DNA of 64,000 bases from Euglena gracilis. Lineage: Eukaryota; Euglenida; Euglenophyceae; Euglenales. Made by a program: the position numbers and the translations under genes. How positions within the stretch are numbered: the stretch's first letter is position 1; every line of letters begins with the position of its first letter. Location of the stretch: the NCBI GenBank assembly GCA_039621445.1, contig CP154956.1:34321437-34385436 (forward strand), written 5' to 3'. The notes under the pieces were generated by a model that was not told the DNA's origin, ran no database searches, and was given only the letters and a program-made list of their open reading frames with translations. Positions 1 to 10,535 of the stretch are shown one piece after another.

Positions 1-1066
1 GCCGACGCCAGCGGCAGCCGACAGTGTGCGTGCAGGCGTGGCCGGCGCGCTTCCGGCTGGTTGAGCCTCTGGCGGGGGCATGGACGTCCGCTCAACATTT
101 TTTTCAGGTGCAGTTGTTCGGGTTGCCTTAACGCTTCTGTGCAGTGGTTGTGTTTGTGAGCTGAGTTGCGGGTTCATCTCCTTCCTAAGGTGGCGTTGCC
201 GGTGCTCGAACAGCCTCATCCCGTACTGGCGCAGCTGGGGTTGTCTCCACTGTCATTGATGTCTGTTCGCCTTCCGTCTGTGCCGCTTCCGACACCGGCG
301 TTGGCGGTGCCGTTGGGGGAGGTTCATCCTCCACCATGGCTGTAGTTTCGGGTGCTTCTTCCGCCGGCTGGGCAGTTTCTGCCGCAGCTGTGGAAGAACT
401 GGCTGCTGTGCCTCGTGGAGTGACAACAGCTATCAGTGAACGCAAACCACCAACTACGTGTCCTCCCAGCGACGTCCGCCGCTCCGGCCCTTCAGCCGAA
501 CTGGGCTCATCCGCTGGTTCCTCTGTCGGCGGAGTTTCCCCGGAAACAGGGAGCTTGGGGGGTAATTCCTTAGGCGTTTGGGGTACCGTATCTCTTAGCG
601 GGTTTTCCTGCGGAGGAGTCGGTACGCCTGCCGTATTCGGTGAAGTAGGTGAAGTTGGTACTCGTGTCCTTTCACCTGTCGGTGATTCTGGGTGCTGGGC
701 AGTTTCCGCTACAGTGTCCAGCATCATGACAGATGGGGTACAGGTTTCCCGTTCCGGAGGTTCCGCTGGCTTAGATTCATCCTCGGCCATTGGAACCGTC
801 TCCTCTTCCTCATCCGCTTCAGGAGGGGATTCGGTTGTGTGTAGCTGTGCTGCAGAACGCTTCTCGCTTCTGTAGCACTCCCGTGCATCTAACAGACGGT
901 AAAAGATTATACTTTCACTGACAGAAGAAGGTGGCCATGACGGTCTTACCCAGCTTCCGGGTAAAGGCTCTGGCTCGCCCTCGTCGGTACTGCAAAGGTA
1001 TTCCCATTGCGCCCGGTGGTCTTCCCGCATGCCGTATTTGCCTATGTTTTCCAGAAAGGCGGGCAA
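1..1066 (-). pseudogene. D1 accessory 3' ORF, distal part (ORF5-like)
   Basis: This is the left-most visible part of minus-strand element D1. An open frame of 293 aa (1066 to 185) is rich in Pro, Glu and Thr and closely matches ORF5 of D2 (54,395-53,082): both share the motifs EPEPLPGSWVRPSWPP, SAAQLHT and SLIAVVTPRGTAASSS. Bases 1-184 continue the similarity out of frame and run off the window. Function is unknown; the composition suggests a disordered acidic linker. The frame here joins smoothly to the ORF4-like sequence upstream (near 1,075), which shows that ORF4 and ORF5 were once one reading frame. Confidence 0.6.
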
Positions 1067-2500
1067 CGGGAGGGCATAATGAGGCTGGCTTACGTCGTGT
1101 GCACAAAAAAAGGTTCGAAATAATGATAGTACAGGACGTTCCCGATCTGAGTGTCCATGTGCTCCCGGAGGCTGATCTCGGCTGCTGCCAGTACGTCTGC
1201 CAGTTCATCCTGCGTCGGGCTGGGTCACTGGGTCTCGCGTCTACCTAGGTGTATCCCCAATGTATCCACTTCCTGTGGATATCCACACCGTTGGTCATGT
1301 ATTCCAAAAAATGGACGTAAACTTCCAGGACGTGGGTAATCCAAGCCGTGTGCCAGCATTGTTGCAGCAGAAATATTTTCTGCCAGTGCTGTTTAAGCAA
1401 ATTTCTGTTTTGGGTTCCAATCTGGAGATTCCGACACTGAGGCAGGACAAAGCTCCTGGTCGGCTTATTACAGGCATTTTCGCAGTCGGAGGCGGTTTTC
1501 CGCGTTCTCCGAAACCCCAAAAGTCGACAGGGTGTATTTCCTTGCAAAACTGGCATTCCAGGTTTACCCTTTGGGGGTACACGAGGTCCACGTCCAACGC
1601 CTTGAACAACGTGCCATACATGCTGTACAAGTGTATTTGGAGATTGCACATGAACATTATCGCAGCCTGCGCCCGGAGTTCCACCCGCGGGGTGTAATAC
1701 TTACACTGGATACCCAGCGGTCCAACTGAATACATATGCGTCAAGATTTCCTTCAACTGTGCTACGAACTTTTCGTCATCCGGACATGTACCGATACAGT
1801 CGGTAAACGTCAGACCGTATCGGTCAGTAAGAATGCCGAAGATCTGGCAAGGATATCACAACCAGAACCACAGCTCCCAGAAACCGGTAATCCGGTCCAA
1901 GACTACTTCATCCGAATGAGGGTTTCACTCAAAAGTATGAAGTTTGGTGCTGTAGAAAAACCCTTTGCAATGATCGTACGTACGATTATGTACCAACTCG
2001 GAAACCGCATCCGGTGGTCGGTGGACCACGTTGTCTGCACGTGTATATCTCTGGAGATCTTCATCGATTCCCAGCCATATTTTCCCAAGGTAGTTGAACA
2101 CCAGGGCTACATCATAATACTTCGTTTTCGAAGGTTCGGCGTATTTTGCGCCTTTTCCGGATGGGGGTCCGGCTGATTTTCCGCCTTTGCGTTCAGCTGG
2201 CCAGGCGGCCTTTCCGCCTGTGCCAGGTGGGGCTTTCCCACCTTTCTTCTGTCCTTTTCATTTACCTTTACCCTTTCTCTTCTCTTTGCTCTTACCCTTT
2301 GTGTTAGACAGCCATTCGAATGTCGCCCAGAAATCCAGTATTCTGCATCTTCTGCGGTGTATACCGGGTAAGTGATTGACTCCCTGCTGGGCGTCCGAGC
2401 AAATTCCTGCTCAGCGTCTCCACGATTCGAGTAAACTGGTGCAACAGGGGGTGGTCGGGCTTTCCCTACGTGCCCGTTCTGCCGTCACATCTGGCGCTGG
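1067..2500 (-). pseudogene. D1 accessory 3' ORF, middle part (ORF4-like), broken
   Basis: Minus-strand sequence collinear with ORF4 of D2 (55,861-54,152). Recognisable pieces include a frame at 1756-1295 with the Cys pair motif LECQFCKE followed by DFWGFGERGKPPPTA, and a frame at 1649-1245 matching the segment ending IHRKW. Several frameshifts and stops separate these pieces, so it cannot make the full protein. The Lys-Gly tract of ORF4 is degraded here (2,245-2,310). Role unknown. Confidence 0.6.
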
Positions 2501-3961
2501 TGAGGTTTCCTCACTTAACGTCGGCGTGCATCGCCGCGAGCGGAATTTGTGACCTAGGCGAGCGGCGCTGTGGCTGCGGCGTCAGATTTTCCCGGCCGCA
2601 GTCACGCTTGCAAACGGTAGAGCTTGTGGGTCTTGCTGGTGGCACTGCCGCCGCAGCAACATCCCTGTGTCGCACTGGCTGACCTGATCGTGGTGGACCT
2701 GGGATTCCGGTGAGAGCCGCCACAGCAGTATCATACTGGTGGCGCTCCTCCCTTGTCATTTCCGCCAAAAAAAAGGCAGGCTATCCCTGTCCTGAAGGAT
2801 GGTGGATGACGTGCGATGTGTCGCTAGATTGTCACGGCATATTCATACTGTTGACGCTCCTCCTCTGAGTCGAACGGCCGGCCAGTTCTCGGGTTTACGG
2901 GTTCATTCCTTACCTGAGTAATCGGCGCCGTAAGAGGAGCTTCCACGTTTTCCCGCGGCCGAGCGCTTCCTGGGCAAGGTCAGACATCACGGGAGGGTTT
3001 CCCTGAGCTGGACGTCTTGGCATAGAGTCATGGATGATAGGGTGGGGTGGAGGTGGATACACATATTGATCTCGTGCCACTGGCCTTTCCGCATAAACAG
3101 ACGTCGGTGCCGCGTCCTATGGGTAATCCTGAGTGTGTAATCAGATACGTGCTCCTGCACGGGATAATCTCGCCGGGTCATGCGCTCAGGGGATCGAAAA
3201 ATACTTTCACGCGCGGCTATTCACTCCAGATAAATGCTTCCCCTGTCCCTTCCTCGTGTAATCCGGGGAGTGGGCACGAAAATGTGCCGTGTAAGTGCCA
3301 ACAGGTCCCTGTCGTGCTACTTGCGGCGGACTTCCACGCCCAGGTCACGCATGGTAAGGTCCGTCGCAAATCACGGCATGTCCGAGTCGGTGTAATACAC
3401 CAGATCGGTCATCGTCGCCTGGGCGCAAATACACCACAGGTCTGGAGGGCTGTTCGCGATTGTCAAAATTTGGCGCAGTGGTCATCCCACAATGCCTGTG
3501 TGAGGTGGTCCGGTGCCGGGTTTGCGCTCATGCGCATCACCATTTTAATCGTCTCGGCCGTGCGGTGGATCATCACTCCCACATACGGTGGGAGGCGATG
3601 AAAGCCTGATGGCTAGGATTACGGCGCTTTCGCGGGCATCGAGCTCAACCTGGTACTGCTGCTGGCTTCAGGGTTTCCCTGAGCCGCAGTCCGTACAGGT
3701 GGCTGCGTACCATATCGGCAGGCATATTGGTCCGGGGTTAGGGTGAGTAGTTGGGTGGTAAGGCGGTCCTCCGCCTGGCTCCCTTCCACCGGGAAGCATA
3801 ATACCGCCCGGGGTCGGTACGGTGGAGTGGTTGGGTTGTTGGCTGTTGGGTAGTAAGGGTAACTTCCATGCTTGACTATTATTCGATAAAAAAATTCTGC
3901 GGAAAGAAAGAATGATAAGCAATAATGATAAAAGGAAAAGATAACAACATGGGTTTACCAC
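2501..3961 (-). pseudogene. D1 accessory 3' ORF, proximal part (ORF3-like), broken
   Basis: Collinear with ORF3 of D2 (57,013-55,874). The frame at 3961-3668 contains TVPTPGGIMLPGGREPGG, nearly identical to D2, and the frame at 2768-2511 continues past the point where D2 has an in-frame UAG: D1 has CAG (2,738-2,736) at that codon. Frameshifts break the middle. It lies just downstream of the chromodomain, in the place where some Metaviridae carry an envelope or accessory gene. I see no signal peptide or membrane segment. Confidence 0.6.
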
Positions 3962-3967
3962 GCGTTC

Positions 3968-4390
3968 TTAAAATCTTGGCATGGAAGCGTCAATGTAATG
4001 CTTCTGGTTCCGCAGCTTCCAATCTTGCTGGACTACCAAAAAACTGTTTGCTGGCTCCCAAGTGTCCTCCTCGGGCCCATATCCTTTCCAGCGGACTTTC
4101 CAAAGGTGTATACCCTTGTCGATTTTGTATTCGATGATTTTATCGACTACAAAGTCGTCCGTCTCAGGTAACTGGAACGGGGCTTGAAAATGCGGACACG
4201 GCATGGGTTTCCCATCCGGTGATGACAGGTATGGCTTGAGACCGTCCATATGAACGTCCTCGACGCCATTCCGCAACGCAACCTTGTATCGCCCGCTGGT
4301 ACATGGTCTTTCTAGGATTTCGCAGGTGCCAAGCCAAAGGGGGTCCAACCCGGAAGACTGCATGCGGGTACGGCTTTTCCGCACCCACAC
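3968..4390 (-). pseudogene. D1 integrase C-terminus and chromodomain
   Basis: A 140-aa open piece. Its first half matches the integrase C-terminal region of D2; its second half is a good chromodomain with [16 protein letters not shown] and the aromatic/acidic core [17 protein letters not shown]. In chromoviruses this domain binds modified histone H3 and steers integration. It is separated from the integrase core by frameshifts (4,391-4,500), so it is a relic. Confidence 0.75.
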
Positions 4391-5622
4391 GCGGTCACCG
4401 GGACTATACGCAGGTGACCTGAAATTCTACAAAAACGATTTCCGTTTAGTTGCATGAATAGTAGTAACTCGCTTCTGGACTTCAGACCGTAGATTTTCTA
4501 CTTCCGCGAACCAGGTCTCACAACTGCACTCGTTCGGGCGGATCTCCTTGAAGTGACATCCCCTATAGCCACAGGGTCTCGTCCGAAAACTAATTTATAG
4601 GGGGAGTGAGGCAATACCAACCCTGGTAGGGAATTGATATAAAACAAGGACCCCGGTATCACTGATATCCAGTTGCTGCGCGAGTCAGCCAGTGAAAGGT
4701 GAAGCATGTTCACGACGAAATTCACAGCTGGCTCGGCTCTACCATTGCCTTTGGGTCTTATATAATGCAAAAACGTTGCTCAATTCCGAGTAAAACTGCA
4801 CAACTTGTGAAAAACCTTGAAGAAACAAAATGGTCTTGATCGCTCATTAATTTCGGTAAACCCATTAAGCAAATACATTTCTCCAAAGATATAGTTGCCA
4901 AACGTTGGGCAGTCAACCCTGACTTCTGGGATGGGATGGGTACAATGTACCAACTCAGCCTGCAGACAACAACAAAGACGTAATCGTGAATTTTGTCGTC
5001 TGTTCCTTTTCACGGTTCTAATTACAGAAAAATCATGCAGAGGGATTAAAAATGTCTGGGGGTACGACAAAAAAAGTCCATCGTACCAGGGGGTACTTCT
5101 ACAGGGTTTTACCGCTTGACAAATTTGACACCGTTGCGCTATCCGCAAACAGCTTGAGTGAAGCTCTTTTTCGCTCAGAGTTGTACAGTACCTGCGGCCC
5201 ACCAGCCAAAGAGGTTTGGTGGCCCCAGGGTGACCATTGTTGTGGTAGCACGAAAGCACACCATCAACCAGGTCCTGAGGGATACAATATCTGTAACCCG
5301 CTTCATTGCGAAAACCCAACCGTAAACGTGAAAGAGTGTAATTGTACAGCGCTTCGCCTTTACAAAGTCTGCTGACAAGAGTGTCATACACCGGATCACG
5401 ACGATAACCCCATTCACCAAAGAACAGTGGGGAAGGGTACTCCGTGCGTGTAATAAGTCGTGGTTCGGACGTGCTTCCACGTCTTCGCCATCCTCGCGCT
5501 GGTGCGACCAGGAATAGTTGTGAAACAGGAAATGCAACCAAAAGCTTGTGCGCAGCGTCTTTTCGACGTACTGCGTACTTGTCAGCTTGCTGACTTGCAT
5601 GGAACGTCGTGACTCCCCACAC
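4391..5622 (-). pseudogene. D1 integrase core, broken
   Basis: Similar to residues 205-590 of the D2 pol protein. The zinc finger region is visible near 5,200 (frame with CYHNNGHPGATK and CQICQAV), and the end of the core is open at 4770-4498 (IRPKGNGRAEPAVNFVVNM, containing the third catalytic Glu). The central part holding the first two acidic residues is frameshifted (about 4,790-5,070). Not functional. Confidence 0.65.
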
Positions 5623-5768
5623 CGGGTTCCCAGGGAAATTCCAAGGAGCCAGACTGAGCGGATCCGCTACTTTCTGCGTGTTGTAAGGTGTATAAATGAC
5701 AACAAGGTTGAACTGACTCAGAAACTCATGCCATCGACATCGCTTTCGACCGATGACATGGGCTTGTT

Positions 5769-6118
5769 CTAATTCTCGGTGTATATTCGTTGGAGACTCT
5801 CATGATCGGTCTTAACAAGGAGCTGGACAAGGCTGCTGGCTACCCAGCTTCCAAATTTCTGGAGTATAAGCACGATTACGTAGGTTTCCTTCGCGCGTAT
5901 TCTCCACTTGACTTGTCCTCTGCCTTCATCGCCATGTAACGTTGTGCTGAAGAAAGCCACAGGTCGGAGTTCATTTGCCGCATTTTGCTGGCTAAGATGT
6001 CCGCCAACAGCGTAACTGCTGCTGTCGACTCCAGCACATAAGGCCTGTACGGGTCAGCAGTTTCGAGGACAACATTCTCCAAAAGCAAAACCATGATTTT
6101 CTCAGAGGCTTCGAGCAT
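5769..6118 (-). pseudogene. D1 RNase H remnant
   Basis: Two short frames (6118-5876 and 5960-5769) match the RNase H region of D2 pol. The segment MAFFSTTLHGDEGRGQVKWR corresponds to D2 VAFFSRKLQGDDGKGQVKWS, and KTDHESLQ is kept. The expected first catalytic Asp region (D2 VDSSDYAVGG) is altered to a different reading. It is a decayed fragment. Confidence 0.55.
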
Positions 6119-6166
6119 TTGGTCATCCCAGATGACTTTCGTGATTTCAACAGCCCGGTTTTTGAG

Positions 6167-6967
6167 CTATTTGGTGAAGGGCACCGCAGTTCTGGCGAAG
6201 ACCATCATGTATATCGCGCAACATTGGGCTAATGCTAAAAATCCTTTGAGGTGAGTAATCGTTTTGATTACTTCGGGAGTCCACTTCTTAAAGGCCTCAA
6301 GTTTGCTCAGTGCAGCTTTCCGCTGCCCATTGGTTAGGACGTGTCCGCAAAATTTTATAAGCACGCGAAACAAATGCATTTTCGCTCCTTTCGCGAAAAG
6401 CACATTTTTTGAAACGCGGTTATTACCGCGCAAACACGGTGAAAGTGTGTGTCGAGGATATCCTCTCTCGATTTTGCGGGTGGTAGTGGTGATCCCACCA
6501 GCATATCGTCAATTTGCACAATGGCAAACGGTAATTCGCGTAACACCCATTGCATCATGCGTTGAAGCATGGCTGGCCCCCATGGGGAGTACCGTCCATT
6601 GGTGCACACCCTTGGATGTCACGATTCCTGTTTATGGTTGGGAGTCAGGGTGCAAGTGCATTTGGTAAAAACCGTCCTCTAGTTCGAAAATCAACCACAA
6701 TCGGGTTTCCGATTGTTTGGTGATCAAATCATCAATCAGGGGGAGCGGGAAGGGAGCATCCCTTGTTTGAGTGTTCAGGTACCGGTAATCCAGCACCAGT
6801 CTCCATTTATTCTGACGAGAGGGGTCCGGGTGTTTAGAAACCACAAATGCCTGGGATGTCAGCTCGCTTTTCAAGGGTACAATCCACTTGCGCTGAATAA
6901 GCCACTCAATAATGTGACTGAGAGCTTGTTCACGTTCTTGCAAACAAAGAAAAAAGTTCCGGTGCAT
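6167..6967 (-). pseudogene. D1 reverse transcriptase, broken
   Basis: Three frames (6967-6632, 6609-6355, 6433-6167) cover the RT of D2. The fingers region is well kept (LIQRKWIVP, LVLDYRYLNTQTRD, LPLIDDLITKQSE), but the active-site tetrad reads QIDD where D2 has YIDD, and two frameshifts interrupt the domain. At the D1 position of the homopolymer disrupted in D2 (T5 here, T6 in D2) the frame is continuous through LKGFLALAQ. Confidence 0.75.
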
Positions 6968-7910
6968 TGGTTTATCTCCTTCCTTACGCCCAATCTTGCA
7001 AACACCGAACGGACGGCGTATCGGGGGGTCGATGTCGCACGTGTATACTGGATTTTCCAGTACACCGTGAAAGTGGCGGGTGATCCACGACAGGATTCGG
7101 CTGACTTAAGATGCTTAGCTGCAGCCTTGATGACCGCGGAAACCGCCAGGGTTCCATCCCTGGGGCTACCGAGATTCCTCAGAACCGTGTATTCAGACAT
7201 TCCGAATGCATCGAAGAAACATACACGAAAAATGATTTGTTGTACAAGTGGTAATGTTTTACTACAAAAATCTTCAAAAATCGGTACATTAGTGGAAAAT
7301 TCCCACCAATTAAAACACACATACAGTTGACGGAACCATTCCGCTTCAGAAATAATGGAAATGATGGGTATCAGAATGACTCCACGGGCTTCATCCCGCA
7401 GAATCTTCTCAACCACACATTCGAAAATTTTTGGCGGAGGGTGCATCCATAACACCGTATCACCCCAAAATTTGTCAAATGTGGTATAGTGTTGGAGTGT
7501 TGTGACCAATGACGTGGCAAACGGGCATGCGCTTTGGATAAAAAGGCATCAATTTCCAACGCGAGGTCAAAAGGACAAGCCAATGTCGCTATTTTGGAAA
7601 ACCACCGTTCCAAAATGCGATATCGACCAAAAATGAAAGCATTCCATATGCGTTTAGCGTATTCATGCACCTGATTTCTGGGTTGGATTGAATAAACACA
7701 ACGAATGGATCCACAAACATGCAGGCTGTCTTCCACAACCTCAAGGGTTAAACCCAAGGGTGTTTGGACAGGCTTGGGTTTTCCCCATTCCGCATCAAAT
7801 CTGCAAGAAGTGTGATCGAGATTGTGATTATGAAAAATAACGCATTTTTCGTTACCAAACGACGAGAATTTTATCCGTGTTGTTGGAGTAATCGGTGTAT
7901 CTGCGCGCAT
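6871..7910 (-). pseudogene. D1 Dam-like methyltransferase domain, broken
   Basis: Frames 7910-7371 and 7509-6871 match the Dam-like ORF of D2. The diagnostic block is WGDTVLWMHPPPK followed by VEKILRDEARGVILIPI, similar in order to the phage/DIRS Dam-like family (LW-NPPY-KI-R--A-ILVIP). As in D2, the NPPY catalytic tetrad reads HPPP, so the loss is shared by both copies and probably ancestral in the D family. One frameshift separates the two frames. The 3' end overlaps the RT frame by -1. Confidence 0.6.
6949..6955 (-). promoter_or_regulatory. Candidate -1 ribosomal frameshift site (D1)
   Basis: On the minus strand the heptamer T TTT TTC lies in the overlap of the Dam-like frame and the RT frame, which is shifted by -1. 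The same heptamer is present at the matching place in D2 (60,102-60,096). Slippery heptamers of this type are used for -1 frameshifting in retroelements. I did not fold the downstream sequence for a stimulatory structure. Confidence 0.5.
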
Positions 7911-8345
7911 TGTGGGCTACAACCACGTGTGTCCTGGGGTGTGGATTCTATTTTCTGGATGGCGATTAGTGTTGGACTGTGACTTAACACCCACGATCGA
8001 AATCCGATTGGGTGGAAGTTCTCCTGCAGTGCACACATTGGAAGGAAGTGTGGTGGGGTGATGGGTGTGCGTATAAGTGGGTGTCGGTGGCATTAGCCGG
8101 TGAGTCTTGTGCAGTTTTGCCTGGATTCGGCACAGCTGGCGGGAAACGGGGTGGAGGTGTGTGCTGGGCGACTACTCGACACCGTAATTCCTTCAGGCCT
8201 TTGGGCTTTCGCCTTCAAAACCAGTGGAACGGCGGCGGTACCGCTACTTGCTTGCCCTACCTCATGTGGACCGGATGTAGGTGTGTTATTTGGTAGGGGG
8301 GCCCCCGGGTGTGAAAAACGTTGTTTGGTGTGGTGAATAGCGGTG

Positions 8346-8720
8346 TTACCAATGTGGGTAACGGTGTAGGAAGGGTTGTGGTCGGCATGGTGGACGCCAA
8401 CGGTGGGTGGCAATGTGGAGATGGGTGCTGTGCGCAAAACGTGGGAGTGACAATCCACAACCAATCGGTACCAATGGGTATCCCAAAATTACCTCAGACC
8501 CGTGAATTCCGGACTCGTAACCCCAAATATTGGTGATTTGCGGGGGTGCAAGTGATGCTTGGGAATGATGGGCAAGAGTATGTCGAGCACACACCCCAAA
8601 TCACCACCGCATAGGGGGGTGTTATCCGCGGATTTAGCTTTAATCCGTTTCTTTGCGCTTACCAAGAGAGGGGTCGGCATCAACCCCAACCGAAAAGCTG
8701 TGCAACGCGACAACCAGTGT
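8346..8720 (-). pseudogene. D1 aspartic protease remnant
   Basis: The frame 8713-8489 (FRLGLMPTPLLVSAKKRIKAK, then CGGDLGCVLDILLPIIPKHH) matches D2 protease after its DTG site. The DTG is recognisable in nucleotide alignment just upstream (about 8,720-8,733) but lies out of frame. The C-terminal protease hydrophobic block is in another frame (8594-8346, VILGYPLV). Region 7,911-8,345 is the decayed linker to the Dam-like domain. Confidence 0.6.
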
Positions 8721-8779
8721 CAATTAAAATTTTAACTTTGGTGGAAAAATTCCGTATGCGGATTTCCGCTTGGACGAGT

Positions 8780-9176
8780 AATTCCATTGGTGGTACTCAG
8801 AGTGAAGCGTCCGGCGGAAATGCGTTTGCATGCCAACTTTCCCATTAACCCTTTCCTACTGTGCTCAGCATTCCGAGCGGAAAATGTGAAGTTTGGCGGC
8901 AGTTTTCTGGGTACCGACCGTGAAGGCGATGGGCAGGGGGGGGGCAAGGTTGATCTGGTGCTACATCCATCTGTTCATGTGCCCAGAGGTCTGTGCCATC
9001 AACCTCGGGACCTCGGGCTCCCCTGCTCCAAATCTTAACCGGCCGCTAAGCCAGAAAGAGACGTTTTGGCTGAATAGATTGGCCATTGGGGCCTCATTAA
9101 ATTACCCATCCGAGGTCTCAGCCCCCGCCCTGCCCAAAGCCGGGGTGTCCTCCTACAAACAAGAAAACTTGACACC
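8780..9176 (-). pseudogene. D1 gag C-terminus and gag/protease junction, cut by element A
   Basis: Collinear with D2 61,940-62,340. At the position where D2 ends gag with an in-frame UAG (62,174-62,176), D1 has CAG (9,025-9,023). D1 gag is interrupted at 9,176 by insertion of element A and resumes at 36,056. The matching uninterrupted site in D2 is at about 62,341-62,344. Confidence 0.75.
9173..9176. repeat. Target site duplication of element A (left copy)
   Basis: The 4 bases CACC directly precede the 5' LTR of A; the same 4 bases follow its 3' LTR at 36,056-36,059. Comparing the flanks with the empty homologous site in D2 (62,335-62,350) shows one extra copy, as expected for integrase-mediated insertion. 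Confidence 0.8.
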
Positions 9177-9780
9177 TGTGGGTGGCGGGAGGCAGCCTGG
9201 CGCCTGCGCACTGGAATTAGCGATTGTTCTGCCCCATTCCGCTACTTTTTTACCTGTGTACTTTTCCCCCCCAGGTTCTCTCTTCCGAATGTTTCATTCA
9301 AAGAATTGTGCACGCTGAATCAAGAAGAATCAAAATATCAGTCTGATTTCAATAAAACAATTGTCCAAGACATTCAAAAAAGTCAATCCGGAAGGCCAAG
9401 CAAAGGGGGAAACCAAGGCAGCAATTCAAATTCAAATAAGAAAGGCAACCGGCGCTGGGAAGCAGGCTGAAGGTGTTCTTCCGCCCCCCCGCTACCCTTT
9501 TTTTAATTCAACCCAGGCTTTTCCACCCCCCCCCTCCTACTGCTTTAGAGGCACCCCAAGGAGTTGGCCAAAAATACCGTCCCTCCCCCAATTTTTGAAT
9601 TATTTGGCTGCCGGAACCCAGGTTCTGGCTGAATTCAGGGACCAAAAGACACAAAAAAAGGGAATTTTTGCGGCGCGTGTGCCTATTTTTACCGGAGCGC
9701 CGGGTGACTGTTTTCCCCCACCCGGCCTGCCGGGGAGCCCATTCCGCGCACGGTCACCGAACCGGCGAGAGGGGAAAACT
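9177..9780 (+). repeat. 5' LTR of element A
   Basis: About 604 bp, starting TGTGGGTGGCGGG and ending GGGGAAAACT; it matches 35,455-36,055 along its whole length with roughly 30 small differences. The terminal T (9,780) could belong to the LTR or to the primer site; the 4-bp target duplication favours the LTR. An AATAAA lies at about 9,352, a plausible poly(A) signal. Confidence 0.9.
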
Positions 9781-9791
9781 GGTAGCAGAGG
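9780..9791 (+). other. Primer binding site of A (initiator tRNA-Met type)
   Basis: TGGTAGCAGAGG directly follows the LTR and is complementary to the 3' acceptor end, including CCA, of the common eukaryotic initiator tRNA-Met. This is the usual primer for Ty3-type elements. Confidence 0.8.
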
Positions 9792-9848
9792 CTTGTTCGT
9801 TCTACGTTTTCCATTGAAGGCCAATTTCTCACGTGCCTTCTTTTTGAA

Positions 9849-10508
9849 ATGCAAAGCGTGCACACCTCCCCAGAATTTTCTACACTCGAAGAGGCTACGG
9901 CCCACCGGGACACAGACAGGATGCCAACCTTTGCGGCAGACTCTGAAGTGGTAGCCTCTCCGCAAGTCTTTCCGATAGCCCTCGGGAAGCGCAAGAAAAG
10001 ATACCCCCGATACCGCAAAAGATACTCCCAATCCCCTGCCCCATCCCGACTCCCATCCCCACAATCCCCGTTTCCCGCGCTCCCAGCCCCACACCAACTG
10101 CCACTCATCCTCCTCCAATCCGAGTCCCTAGTCGATAGCCCTCGAGACTCGTCCCAAGTCCCCCTCCTGTTCCCGAAATCAGCCCAGCCCCAGAGCTGGA
10201 ACCCGACCCCCTGGCTACCACCCGGGGCTCCTCCCTCTCAGCTTTTCCCCGGGACCCCACCCTTCCCTCAGCTGATCCCTTCCCTGCCCTTCCCGTTCCC
10301 GTTCCCGTCCGAGGTGCCCCACCTGTGGGGCGTCCCGGAGCTGCGGAGTGAGCGGGCCTTCGCTGGCCTGCCGGTGCCCGTGCCCAGCCCCGGGCCACCG
10401 AGGAGCCCTGATGAGGGCATGCGGGCCATCACATATCACCCCACCCACGAGCTGGCCCCGGCGAGTCCGAGGGCCGAGACGGGATCCCCGTCCCCGTGTC
10501 TGGCCTGA
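9849..10508 (+). CDS. A gag N-terminal region, Pro-rich
   Basis: A 219-aa frame beginning soon after the primer site. Residues 1-60 contain a basic patch (GKRKKRYPRYRKRY); the rest is dominated by Pro, Ser and Leu (for example LPSLPFPFPFPS). It stops at a UGA (10,506-10,508). Other frames in 10,348-10,767 also look Pro-rich, so the true frame between 10,350 and 10,770 is unclear and probably includes a frameshift. A disordered gag leader is the best guess; the start codon is chosen only by position. Confidence 0.45.
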   Translation: MQSVHTSPEFSTLEEATAHRDTDRMPTFAADSEVVASPQVFPIALGKRKKRYPRYRKRYSQSPAPSRLPSPQSPFPALPAPHQLPLILLQSESLVDSPRDSSQVPLLFPKSAQPQSWNPTPWLPPGAPPSQLFPGTPPFPQLIPSLPFPFPFPSEVPHLWGVPELRSERAFAGLPVPVPSPGPPRSPDEGMRAITYHPTHELAPASPRAETGSPSPCLA

Positions 10509-10535
10509 TCCCATCCGTGTATCCGTCCCTGCAGT